This document shows, piece after piece, positions 54,031 through 62,006 of a DNA stretch of 64,000 nt. The translations under genes and the position numbers were made by a program. The notes under the pieces are model-generated. The model did no database searches. It saw only the letters and a list, made by a program, of their open reading frames with translations, and had not been told where the DNA came from. Each line of letters starts with the position of its first letter. The first letter of the stretch is position 1. Source of the stretch: Bacteroidota bacterium (GTDB lineage: Bacteria; Bacteroidota; Bacteroidia; Chitinophagales; LD1); NCBI GenBank assembly GCA_016715625.1, contig JADJZU010000012.1, positions 34,179 through 98,178 on the forward strand, written 5' to 3'.

Positions 54031-54955
54031 TTAGTTGATAAGCACTTTGCGTGTGGCCACCAACTCTGATTTGGTGTTAAAGAAAGACACAACATATACT
54101 CCATTGCTTAACGGACTATCGTTGAGTTGTTGTGTACCGGCAATGGCATTCTTTTGCACTATCCGTTTGCCGGTATAATCGTATACCTCCATCAGGCTTA
54201 CAGAAGCAGCAGCATTGTCTGTAATAGCTATGTTGATGTAACCATCTTTGCCAAAAGTATTTATCTCTTCTTGTAGCATTTTTTCCTCTTTAACGCTGCT
54301 GTAATTAGCCGTCAACTGTGCATCGTTGAGTGCTGTGTTATAAATCAATAAATCATCCACATCGCCATCAAAGAAATTGGCCAAGGTGTAGCCTGCACCA
54401 ATGGTGGCATAATTTACTCCGCTATTGGCATGTGCATTCGTAGGATTATTAACGGTGTTGACCAAATTACCGTTTACATAAAACTTAACCTGTGTAGGGG
54501 TGCGGACAAAAGCTGCCTGATACCATTCATTCAGGTCAATATTTTGCAACCAGGCTGCATTACCCGAACGCATCAGTATCTGCGAAAAATTCTGGTTGTT
54601 TTCGACCACAATTTTTTGCTGTCCGTTTTGAATTGCACTATGGTCAGAACTATACATCACTGTGGTGCCTGAAGTTGAAGCGGCCTTAAACCACAACACT
54701 ACTGTTAGAGTCGCAAAATCAAAATCTACAGGCAGCGAAACATAATCTCCGGCACCATCAAAGTTCATTGCCTTGCCGTTTTGGTTATAGCGGTTGGCTG
54801 AGTTGGTGGGCGAACCTTGTGTGGTTCCGTTTAAACTATTGCCCGAAATGTCGTTGGCGTTTCCATCTAGTGGATAATGTGCGTAGGGCGTTTGTGCCGT
54901 GGTGTAGAGTGCCATTAAACAACAAAATACCGGTGTGGGTCAATCTTTTTTTCAT
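54031..54955 (-). CDS. LamG-domain secreted protein with T9SS C-terminal tail; start frameshifted
   Basis: About 307 residues. The mature part begins TPYAHYPLDGNANDISGNSLNG and forms a LamG/concanavalin-like lectin domain (AMNFDGAGDYVSLP, FDGDVDDLLIYNTALNDAQL). A linker with KEEKMLQEEI follows, then a Por-secretion tail (VYDYTGKRIVQKNA ... SNGVYVVSFF ... RKVLIN). The frame from ATG 54915 lacks a signal peptide, but the ATG at 54953-54955 gives MKKRLTHTGILLF, which joins MALYTTAQ as a good signal peptide if one extra base in the TTTAATG at about 54914-54918 is removed. Predicted T9SS cargo that binds a carbohydrate or matrix; ligand unknown. Confidence 0.8.
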
Positions 54956-55078
54956 AATGTTTAATATTTGTTTTTCATGTTTTGCCTACTCTATAATCCC
55001 CTTTTCGGCATCCTGGGTATGTGTTTATACTCGCTACCGGATATAAGCACCAACTCATTAAAAGATGAGTAACTAAGA

Positions 55079-55102
55079 AGGTAACCAGATTACCTCTTTT
55101 TC
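55079..55102. terminator. Weak hairpin after the P450 gene
   Basis: AGGTAA / TTACCT with a 5-base loop, 25 bases after the P450 stop, flanked by TTCTT on the minus strand and CTTTTTC on the plus strand. The 6-bp AT-rich stem is weak for an intrinsic terminator. The rest of the 54956-55119 gap holds no gene I can support. Confidence 0.3.
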
Positions 55103-55119
55103 TTCAAAAATGTCAAGTT

Positions 55120-56493
55120 TCACGCTTGGCGCTTAACCACATTCATCACCATGCCGTATTTAGGGCGCATGGTAATCAATGGCTCCGGTTCCACTACAAA
55201 ACCGGGCTTTAGGGTAAATGAAAACTGACGATAAAGCAGAATGAGGATAATCTGCATTTCGAGCAGGGCAAAATTGTTGCCAATGCAAAAACGAGGTCCT
55301 CCGCCAAACGGCATGTACACATACCGGTCTATTTGTGCGCGGGTTTCGGGGGCAAAGCGCTCCGGCATAAAGCGCAGTGGTTCGTTCCAGTATTTTTCGC
55401 TGCGATGCAGGTAATAAATCGGAACCAGCACATTGGTGTTTTTAGCAATGCGGTAGCCACCTATCTCATCTTCTTCATAATTTCTGCGGCCTACCATCCA
55501 GGCAGGCGGATATATCCGCAGGCTTTCTTCTATCACCTGTTTCACGTATTGAAAACTGCTGATGCCTGCAAAATCAAGTGCTATGCCGCTGTCAAGCTTT
55601 TCGTTTATCTCCTGCACCATTTTAGCCTCCTTGTCGGGATGCTGGCTCAGAAGATACAAGGTCCAGGCCATGGCGTTGGCGGTGGTTTCGTTGCCGGCAA
55701 TAAAGATGGTCATTACCTCATCGCGCAATTGTTTGTTGTCCATGGCTTCGCCCGTTTCTTCATCGCGGGCATCCAGCAACATGGATAGCAAATCACTTTT
55801 GGAAACACCTTCTCGTTTGCGTTGGTTAATGATTTCATAAATCACATCATCCAGCACTTTAATGGCTTTCTTTTCTTTAAAGTTGGAAGGCGTGGGAAAA
55901 CCAGCCGGCAAACGAATCGGTTTATTCAGCTTTTCGGTAGCCATCAGATTGAGCTCCGTAATCTTATTGGCGATGAGTTCGCTTTTGCTTTCTATACCAC
56001 TACTAAAAATGGCTTTAGAAATAATATCGAGTGTAAGCCGGGTCATGTACAGGCTAATATCTACCGGCTGGCCTTGCTGCCGGAGTTGCTCCATCTCTTT
56101 CACTCCCTGTTGAGTGCGTTCCACCATCATCGCAGTGAGTTCCTCCAGTTTTTTGCGATGAAAAGCCGGCTGAATCAATCTGCGCTGTTTTTTCCAGAAA
56201 TCGCCCTCGCTGGTCAGCAAACCGTTTCCCAAAAGCAATTTAATAAAATCGTAGGCAAGACTTTTGCGGTAGTTCTTATTGTTGTCGAGCAGCACATAGC
56301 GTGCATGTTCGGGGCTGGCGGCCACTGCCAGTTTAGTAAATGGAAGGGTGAGCGAAAAAATATCGCCATACTTTTTTACCAATCCCGGTATTACCTCGTG
56401 GGCATTTTCGCGCAAGGTATATCCCGAACCAAAGAGCCAGTGTTTTTCTTTTGGTTCAGGAGGTAATTGCTTTTTGCTGGTGGTGGCGCTCAT
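55120..56493 (-). CDS. Cytochrome P450
   Basis: Heme-thiolate monooxygenase, 457 residues and without a membrane anchor, so probably soluble. The core is intact: I-helix FIAGNETTANAM (oxygen activation), K-helix EESLRIYPPAW (ExxR), PERF region, and heme loop FGGGPRFCIGNNFA with Cys403. The pattern is close to fatty-acid/alkane hydroxylase-like bacterial P450s, but substrate specificity cannot be read from motifs. Start ATG 56493, nine bases after the Lgt-like gene on the same strand, so the two are probably co-transcribed. No ferredoxin or reductase gene is adjacent. Confidence 0.93.
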   Translation of the reverse strand: MSATTSKKQLPPEPKEKHWLFGSGYTLRENAHEVIPGLVKKYGDIFSLTLPFTKLAVAASPEHARYVLLDNNKNYRKSLAYDFIKLLLGNGLLTSEGDFWKKQRRLIQPAFHRKKLEELTAMMVERTQQGVKEMEQLRQQGQPVDISLYMTRLTLDIISKAIFSSGIESKSELIANKITELNLMATEKLNKPIRLPAGFPTPSNFKEKKAIKVLDDVIYEIINQRKREGVSKSDLLSMLLDARDEETGEAMDNKQLRDEVMTIFIAGNETTANAMAWTLYLLSQHPDKEAKMVQEINEKLDSGIALDFAGISSFQYVKQVIEESLRIYPPAWMVGRRNYEEDEIGGYRIAKNTNVLVPIYYLHRSEKYWNEPLRFMPERFAPETRAQIDRYVYMPFGGGPRFCIGNNFALLEMQIILILLYRQFSFTLKPGFVVEPEPLITMRPKYGMVMNVVKRQA

Positions 56494-56502
56494 AGGTTTG
56501 TT

Positions 56503-57720
56503 TTATGCTCCCGACTGTCGGGCTTTCTGATAGCTCCGGTAAAGGTAAACAGTTAAAGCAGCACCGGCTAAAAACAATACGATGGAGATAAGTTCGCTCT
56601 GCCGAAAGCCACCTAAGTAAGTATTGCGGCCGCTCAAATCGCGAAACTGCTCAATGGTATAACGCTGTATACCTATCAACATCATAAAGATGGTCATCAC
56701 CATGCCGGGCTTGTTGGTCAACTTTTTGCGCAGCGACCACAGCAAAATAAATATCACCGAACACATAATGAATTCATAAATGGGAGTAGGATACACGGCC
56801 TGTGCCAGCTCGCAGCAATGTTCTTCGGCACAACCGGGCAATAAGCGGTCTACACCCGGTTCGCAGCTAATGATGTGGTAGGCATACGTATCGCTCCATA
56901 AAAACTGCGGAAACCAATCAGGCTTAGGATGCAGGTTGGCAATGCCCCAGTCGCCATCGCCCGAAGTTTGACAACCGAGGCGACCGATGCCATTGGCTAA
57001 GATGAAACCCGGAGCCACCGAATCGAAAAAATGAAGCAGGTTAAACTTTTTCCAATAGGCATAAGCCGCAAAACCCAAACCGGCAAAAATTAAACCGCCA
57101 TAAACCGATAAACCACTAAACATGGAACCAATCGGGTCGCTCCAGAAATTGGCATAATCGTCCGGGTTTTCCAGAAAGTTGAAAAAATTGGCGCCCGACA
57201 CACCCAGCAGCGCAGCTATAATTACCAAATCGCCTATATTATCGCTGGGGAAAATGGTTGTTTTTTGACGAACCGGTGCGGGCAGTTGTTCTTTTTTCCG
57301 CTGATAGTAATAAGTGCCGGCTACCAGGCCGCCACCAATGATTCCTGCTATCCAGCTGCCAAAATTCCAGGTTTGCATATACCCCGCCAGGGTGAGATAA
57401 CCCAAACTCAAAACGCCCTGAAACTTAATGATACCAAACACCTTGAAGCAAATGACAAAAGCTACCGAAAAATAAATGAGCAGCTCAGCTATGCTCGGGC
57501 CTTCGCCCACGGTAATCTCCTCTTCCACTCCTTTGAGCAAACCCAGTTTCTCGCGTCTGCGCATTTCGGCTGTGGCCAGCGTAGAGGCAGCAAAAAAGCC
57601 CATAGCCACCCAAAAACCATAACTGTAAATAGGCAGAAAACGATAATCGAAATCGGGGTTTCGTCCCACCAGTTCAAAAAGGAAATCGGTGACTTTGGGA
57701 TAGCAGCGAAGAAAAATCAT
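56503..57720 (-). CDS. Prolipoprotein diacylglyceryl transferase (Lgt) family protein, divergent
   Basis: 405-residue polytopic membrane protein. Lgt-family features are YPTPIYEFIMCSVIF and QRYTIEQFRD (the YxxE..R motif of Lgt), and LANGIGRLGCQTSGDGDWG in place of the canonical GRLGN-x4-GELxG block. Lgt attaches diacylglycerol to the lipobox Cys of prelipoproteins. In this protein the E. coli Asn146 position is Cys, the His103 position (HGG) reads YGG, and the block has one extra residue. It may be a specialised Bacteroidota paralogue rather than the housekeeping enzyme; I could not see another lgt in the window. Start ATG 57720; cotranscribed with the P450. Confidence 0.8.
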   Translation of the reverse strand: MIFLRCYPKVTDFLFELVGRNPDFDYRFLPIYSYGFWVAMGFFAASTLATAEMRRREKLGLLKGVEEEITVGEGPSIAELLIYFSVAFVICFKVFGIIKFQGVLSLGYLTLAGYMQTWNFGSWIAGIIGGGLVAGTYYYQRKKEQLPAPVRQKTTIFPSDNIGDLVIIAALLGVSGANFFNFLENPDDYANFWSDPIGSMFSGLSVYGGLIFAGLGFAAYAYWKKFNLLHFFDSVAPGFILANGIGRLGCQTSGDGDWGIANLHPKPDWFPQFLWSDTYAYHIISCEPGVDRLLPGCAEEHCCELAQAVYPTPIYEFIMCSVIFILLWSLRKKLTNKPGMVMTIFMMLIGIQRYTIEQFRDLSGRNTYLGGFRQSELISIVLFLAGAALTVYLYRSYQKARQSGA

Positions 57721-57818
57721 ATCAGAGATTGAATCGTTAGGTAGTGCGATGCTAATATTAACGCGGAAAAGGAAGAAATGATGTTTTACACAATAAAAAC
57801 ATCCGGCACGGAAAAGGC

Positions 57819-58256
57819 CTAGTTAAGTTTTACCTTATCTTTTACTATAAAAGCTCCGGGATAAAGGGCAATAATCTGCTGCAGATAATAGGTGGCTTCC
57901 AGGCGGGTTTTAAAATCGCCTACGCGCAGTTTGTAATATGGCTGCTCATACTCTACATACGATTTTAAATCCGGAAACTCGCGATACATGGCCGCTTTGC
58001 CCTTGTAGGCATCTTCGCGCACATCGGTGTAAGAAATTTGAACGCGGTAGCCATCTACCCCTTCGCGCTTCTGATTAAAACTCTTGTAGCGACTCACCAA
58101 ATCGCCAATGCTTTCGCTCTGATACACGGTATAATGCGCAGGCGCGGTAGAGGTGCTATCCTGCCCCGGCAACAGGCCTGGTATTCCAGTCCATAAAAAT
58201 ACGAATAGCATGACCGCGCGGCCCCCGTGTTGGATAACTGACATTTCTTTTTTCAT
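57819..58256 (-). CDS. SPOR-domain-containing exported protein
   Basis: 145 residues with an N-terminal hydrophobic signal (about 14-30, MLFVFLWTGIPGLLPGQ) and a C-terminal SPOR domain made of two halves (YRVQISYTDVREDAYKGKAA and YYKLRVGDFKTRLEATYYL). SPOR domains bind peptidoglycan lacking stem peptides, often at division sites. The ATG at 58256 overlaps the deoC stop by four bases (ATGA), suggesting translational coupling. A later ATG at 58244 is possible. Confidence 0.85.
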   Translation of the reverse strand: MKKEMSVIQHGGRAVMLFVFLWTGIPGLLPGQDSTSTAPAHYTVYQSESIGDLVSRYKSFNQKREGVDGYRVQISYTDVREDAYKGKAAMYREFPDLKSYVEYEQPYYKLRVGDFKTRLEATYYLQQIIALYPGAFIVKDKVKLN

Positions 58257-58939
58257 GATACAATGCTCACACTGGCAGAGCAGCCCAGGCGGTCGGCTCC
58301 GGCTTCCAGTAGCTGTAGGGCAAATGCCTTATCGCGTATGCCTCCGCTCGCTTTTATTTTAATAGACTTGGGCAAATGGGCCCGCAGCAGCTGAATTACC
58401 TCTACCGATGCTCCCGGCTGCACAAATCCTGTTGATGTTTTTACAAAATCCACGGTCATCTCTTTACACAAATCGCATGCCGTAATTATTTCTTTTTCGG
58501 TGAGCAGCCCGGTTTCCAATATCACCTTGAGTTTGCCGCCCCGCAACTGAACAATAGTGCCGGCACTGGTGAGTTCATTGCGCAGATAATTCATATCGCC
58601 TGCTTTCAGAGCAATGATGTTAATCACCATATCAATTTCATCGGCTCCTTCGTCAATGGCGCGTCTGGCTTCTTCTACCTTAGCAGGAGTGCTGGCATAG
58701 CCCATGGGAAAGCCGACTACCGTGGCCACTTTTACTCCGGTATCTTTTAACCACAATTTGCACTTGCGCACGTAATAAGGCGGAATGCACACAGCTGCAA
58801 ATCCAAACTCCTTTGCTTCGGCACACAGCTTCTTTACTTCCTTTTCAGAAGCATCTGCTTTCAGCAAGGTGTGGTCTATTTTGGATGCCAGATTCACAGA
58901 TTGAAAATAGAAAAAGTGAGCATACCTGAAATAAATCAT
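58253..58939 (-). CDS. deoC: Deoxyribose-phosphate aldolase
   Basis: Class I aldolase that cleaves 2-deoxyribose-5-phosphate to glyceraldehyde-3-phosphate and acetaldehyde in deoxynucleoside breakdown. 228 residues from ATG 58939. Conserved: NLASKIDHTLLKADAS, VCIPPYYV, ILETGLL, DFVKTSTGF (Schiff-base Lys) and IKASGGIRD (second Lys). The first 14 residues (MIYFRYAHFFYFQS) are not typical; the GTG at 58897 (VNLASKIDHTLL) may be the true start. Its 3' end overlaps the SPOR gene start by four bases. Confidence 0.96.
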   Translation of the reverse strand: MIYFRYAHFFYFQSVNLASKIDHTLLKADASEKEVKKLCAEAKEFGFAAVCIPPYYVRKCKLWLKDTGVKVATVVGFPMGYASTPAKVEEARRAIDEGADEIDMVINIIALKAGDMNYLRNELTSAGTIVQLRGGKLKVILETGLLTEKEIITACDLCKEMTVDFVKTSTGFVQPGASVEVIQLLRAHLPKSIKIKASGGIRDKAFALQLLEAGADRLGCSASVSIVS

Positions 58940-59007
58940 GCAACGCCCTCATTTATGAATATTGTCTTAAACTTGTTGACGCTTGTCGATGTTAACCAAC
59001 TGAATTA

Positions 59008-59763
59008 ATGGATCGTATGAAAAACATATTCCTGGCCGGTGTGCTGGTGCTCAGCCTGGCCGGCTGCAAAAGCTGCAAAGAGCCCGATAAAGGAAACTTT
59101 ACCGTACAACTGCAACCCATGGTGGGCACACAGCCCCTCAGCTTTTCCAATACCCTCTACAATGACGGAGCCGACAAAGAGTTTTTTTTCAGCAAACTGA
59201 AGTTTTACATCTCGCACGTAAAACTGGTGCGGGCCGATAACACCGAAGTAGAAATAGAAGACGCGGCTTTCTTTGATTGGAGCGATAACAATTGGAAATC
59301 TTTTTCGGCAGATGCAGACGCGGGCACCTACAAAGGGGTTAAATTTTTTGTAGGTCTTGACCCGCAGCAAAATGCAGGCAATCCGGATAACTATGCGGCC
59401 GATGAAGCATTGGGCCCTAAAGATGATATGTTTTGGGAATGGCTGAAGCATCGCTTTATTGTATTGGAAGGCACCGCTGATACTCTGGGCAATAATTTTG
59501 GTGGCGGAGTGGTGGGGCTGGTGTATCACACCGGCAGAGACACCTGCTACCGCGAGGTGGTGCTCAGCGGACCGGAGTTTGTGGTGAATGCCGAAGGGGA
59601 AAAAGCCATTAACCTGCAACTCGACCTGCTGAAAATATTTACGGCTGCTCCCGAGCCCATCAATATGTTTACCCAGCCCGGCACACAATCGGAAGATGCC
59701 GACCTGCCCGTGGCCCTGCAGTTCTCCAATCAGTTTTCAAAATCCTTTTCCTATTCTGAGTAA
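59008..59763 (+). CDS. mbnP: MbnP-family copper-binding lipoprotein
   Basis: About 250 residues: lipobox LAGC following MKNIFLAGVLVLSL, then the MbnP beta-sandwich (LSFSNTLYNDGADKEFFFSKLKFYISHVKL). MbnP proteins bind copper in the periplasm, with a tryptophan converted to kynurenine by the partner MbnH. A candidate is in DDMFWEWLKHRF (Trp143 or Trp145), which I propose from the motif only. Start ATG 59008 or 59017. The MbnH-like gene starts in the next codon (TAA-ATG), a tight operon. Confidence 0.85.
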   Translation: MDRMKNIFLAGVLVLSLAGCKSCKEPDKGNFTVQLQPMVGTQPLSFSNTLYNDGADKEFFFSKLKFYISHVKLVRADNTEVEIEDAAFFDWSDNNWKSFSADADAGTYKGVKFFVGLDPQQNAGNPDNYAADEALGPKDDMFWEWLKHRFIVLEGTADTLGNNFGGGVVGLVYHTGRDTCYREVVLSGPEFVVNAEGEKAINLQLDLLKIFTAAPEPINMFTQPGTQSEDADLPVALQFSNQFSKSFSYSE

Positions 59764-60903
59764 ATGAGTAAAAGAACCGGAATATGGCTTTTATCGTTAG
59801 TGGCGGTGCTGCTGCTGTTGCAGCAATGCAAGCCCGACCCGCACATTTGTGAAGTAGACTGCGATGAAGCCGATAGCCTATACACAGGTACACCCGATAC
59901 TATCACACGTCCATTTAAATTTCCACCGGTCGTTATTCCACCCGATATTACCCTGACCAAAGAAGGGGTGCAACTGGGGCGCATGTTGTTTTATGACCCG
60001 GTGTTATCCTCAGACAGCACCATGTCCTGCGGCACTTGCCACATTCAACAATTTGCGTTTGCTGATGGTGGCAAAGCCAAAAGTGAAAATGTGTTTGGTG
60101 CGCTTACCAAGCGCAACACCCCTCCGCTGTTTAACCTGATTTGGTTTAAAGATTTTTTCTGGGATGGAAGAACCAACTCGCTTCCGCTGCAAGTGCAGGA
60201 TGCTTTAATTCATGAACAGAACTTTAATGCTGCACAAGCCATTCCCAAGCTGGCAGCTAATCCAGAGTATGTGCGCTTATTCAAAAAGGCCTTTGGCAGA
60301 CCGGGCGATATTACCGAAGTAAAAATTGAAAAAGCCATTGCTCAGTTTATGATGACGATGGTATCGGCCGAAAGTAAGTTCGACAAAGTGATGCGCGGGC
60401 AGTTGTCGTTTACCCCCGAAGAAGAAAGAGGGTTTTACAACTTGTTCTTTAAAGACACAGGCGAAGCCAATGGCTTTGGAGCCGATTGTTTTCATTGCCA
60501 TGCAGCCAGCAACGGTGCTTCCAACATCACCCTTATCGACAATAACTTTCATAATAACGGATTAGACTTTGCCGCCTCCTTTACCGACTTTGCTGATAAC
60601 GGCCGGGGTGATGTAACAGGTAATTTTCTCGATAACGGAAAATTCAGAACACCGCATATCCGGAACATAGAAGTAACCGGACCTTATATGCGCGATGGAC
60701 GATTTACCACCCTGGAGCAGGTGGTTAATTTCTATAACGACAGTTTAAAATTATCGCCTACCAACGACCCTCAACTCAAGTTTGCGCATCAGGGCGGCAT
60801 CCGCTACCTAAGCGAACAGGACAAGGCCGATTTAGTAGCCTTTATGAAAACACTGACCGATACCACTTTTCTGAATAATCCTAAGTTCAGTAACCCCTGG
60901 TAG
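59764..60903 (+). CDS. mbnH: MbnH-like di-heme cytochrome c peroxidase family enzyme
   Basis: 379-residue exported di-heme protein of the MauG/CCP family. A signal segment and lipobox-like LLLLQQC (Cys21) suggest a lipoprotein. Two c-heme motifs are present: CGTCH (Cys89, His93) and CFHCH (Cys242, His246). The MauG-like family uses high-valent iron to oxidise a partner protein; next to MbnP the expected reaction is tryptophan-to-kynurenine conversion there. FRTPHIRNIEVTGPYMRDGRF is the typical C-terminal block of the family. Starts directly after the mbnP stop. Alternative: general cytochrome-c peroxidase. Confidence 0.88.
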   Translation: MSKRTGIWLLSLVAVLLLLQQCKPDPHICEVDCDEADSLYTGTPDTITRPFKFPPVVIPPDITLTKEGVQLGRMLFYDPVLSSDSTMSCGTCHIQQFAFADGGKAKSENVFGALTKRNTPPLFNLIWFKDFFWDGRTNSLPLQVQDALIHEQNFNAAQAIPKLAANPEYVRLFKKAFGRPGDITEVKIEKAIAQFMMTMVSAESKFDKVMRGQLSFTPEEERGFYNLFFKDTGEANGFGADCFHCHAASNGASNITLIDNNFHNNGLDFAASFTDFADNGRGDVTGNFLDNGKFRTPHIRNIEVTGPYMRDGRFTTLEQVVNFYNDSLKLSPTNDPQLKFAHQGGIRYLSEQDKADLVAFMKTLTDTTFLNNPKFSNPW

Positions 60904-60931
60904 TTGTTTTGATTTACAATGCCGGTTCCTG

Positions 60932-61957
60932 CTAACTCAGGCAATGGAAACTTCCCAGTCCCCATATTAAATCGGTGGAATCTATGCCCACCACATCGCG
61001 GTCGGCAAAAGCCAACTGAAGAATTTCTAAGGCGCGGTCATCATTTGTTGCATCGCGGAAAGTAGGGACAATCACATATTTATTGGCAATGTAGAAATTG
61101 GCATAAGAGGCCGGCAAGCGCTGCCCATCATAGATAACCGCCTTTGGCATAGGCAGTTCTATCACATTTAAATGCTTTCCGTTTTCTAAACGCATCTTCA
61201 ACAGAGATTCGGTATTCTCTTTGAGGAGCGCATAGTTTTCATCGGACTTGTTGTGCTCCACCACGGTCACCACGGTGTCTTCGCTGATAAAGCGGGTAAT
61301 GTCGTCTATGTGTCCATCGGTGTCGTCTCCTGCAATGCCTTCGCCCAGCCACAGAATATGGTCTACGCCATAGTAGCTGCGCAGGTAGGTTTCGATTTGC
61401 GCCTGCGATAAATGAGGGTTTCTGTTTTTATTCAACAAGCAGGCAGTGGTAGTGAGCAAGGTTCCTTTGCCGTTAAATTCTACGCTGCCGCCTTCCATCA
61501 CAATGCCCGGATGAAATACCTGCAGGCCCAGTTTTTCGCCTATCAAAGTAGGAATCACATCGTCTAAATCGTAAGGGGGATATTTATCGCCCCAGGCATT
61601 ATAGCCCCAATCTACAATGGCTTTATCTTTTCCGTTTTTGTTCAATAGAAAAGCGGGGCCATGGTCGCGGCACCAGGCATCGTTGGTAGGGTGAAAATAG
61701 AACTCCACGTTGCTGCTTAGCTCCCGATTACCGCTGGTGAGCTGCGCTATCGCAAACTGTTTCATTTTTTCATCCGCTACATTGATGCAGACTTTCTGGT
61801 CTTTTGCCACCAGCTGAATAAAGTCGGTATAAGGCTTGTAAATGGTATGAATTTTACCGGGCCAGCTGGCTTCTTTATGCGGCCAACTGAGCCACATAGC
61901 CCGTTGCGGAGCAAACTCTGCCGGAAAATAAAAGCCGAGTTCCTGAGGTGTAGTCAT
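60932..61957 (-). CDS. aguA: Agmatine deiminase, possibly truncated by a TAG three codons after the catalytic Cys
   Basis: Hydrolyses agmatine to N-carbamoylputrescine and ammonia in putrescine synthesis. 341 residues from ATG 61957. Visible: WLSWPHKEASWPG, the substrate/active-site CRDHGPAFL and EGGSVEFNGKGTLLTT, the DGHIDDITRF with catalytic His/Asp, and the nucleophile Cys339 in LGSFHCLS. The protein stops at TAG (60932-60934). The next codons in frame read QEPAL and then TAA (60914-60916); family C-termini, as I remember them, read HC-x-TQQ-x-PA, so the TAG replaces a Gln codon. The missing six residues may matter or be tolerated. The partner aguB lies across an intervening plus-strand gene. 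Confidence 0.93.
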   Translation of the reverse strand: MTTPQELGFYFPAEFAPQRAMWLSWPHKEASWPGKIHTIYKPYTDFIQLVAKDQKVCINVADEKMKQFAIAQLTSGNRELSSNVEFYFHPTNDAWCRDHGPAFLLNKNGKDKAIVDWGYNAWGDKYPPYDLDDVIPTLIGEKLGLQVFHPGIVMEGGSVEFNGKGTLLTTTACLLNKNRNPHLSQAQIETYLRSYYGVDHILWLGEGIAGDDTDGHIDDITRFISEDTVVTVVEHNKSDENYALLKENTESLLKMRLENGKHLNVIELPMPKAVIYDGQRLPASYANFYIANKYVIVPTFRDATNDDRALEILQLAFADRDVVGIDSTDLIWGLGSFHCLS

Positions 61958-62006
61958 GTTCTGTAATGGTGTTGGGGTGCATACATAAATATTTTTCAGA
62001 TATGCG

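Noticed and set aside
5482..60934. Reassignment of TAA/TAG to glutamine as an alternative genetic code
   Set aside because: glmS ends in TAG after its conserved SVTVE, and gyrA, pdxH and others end in TAA at their natural C-termini, so both codons are normal stops here.
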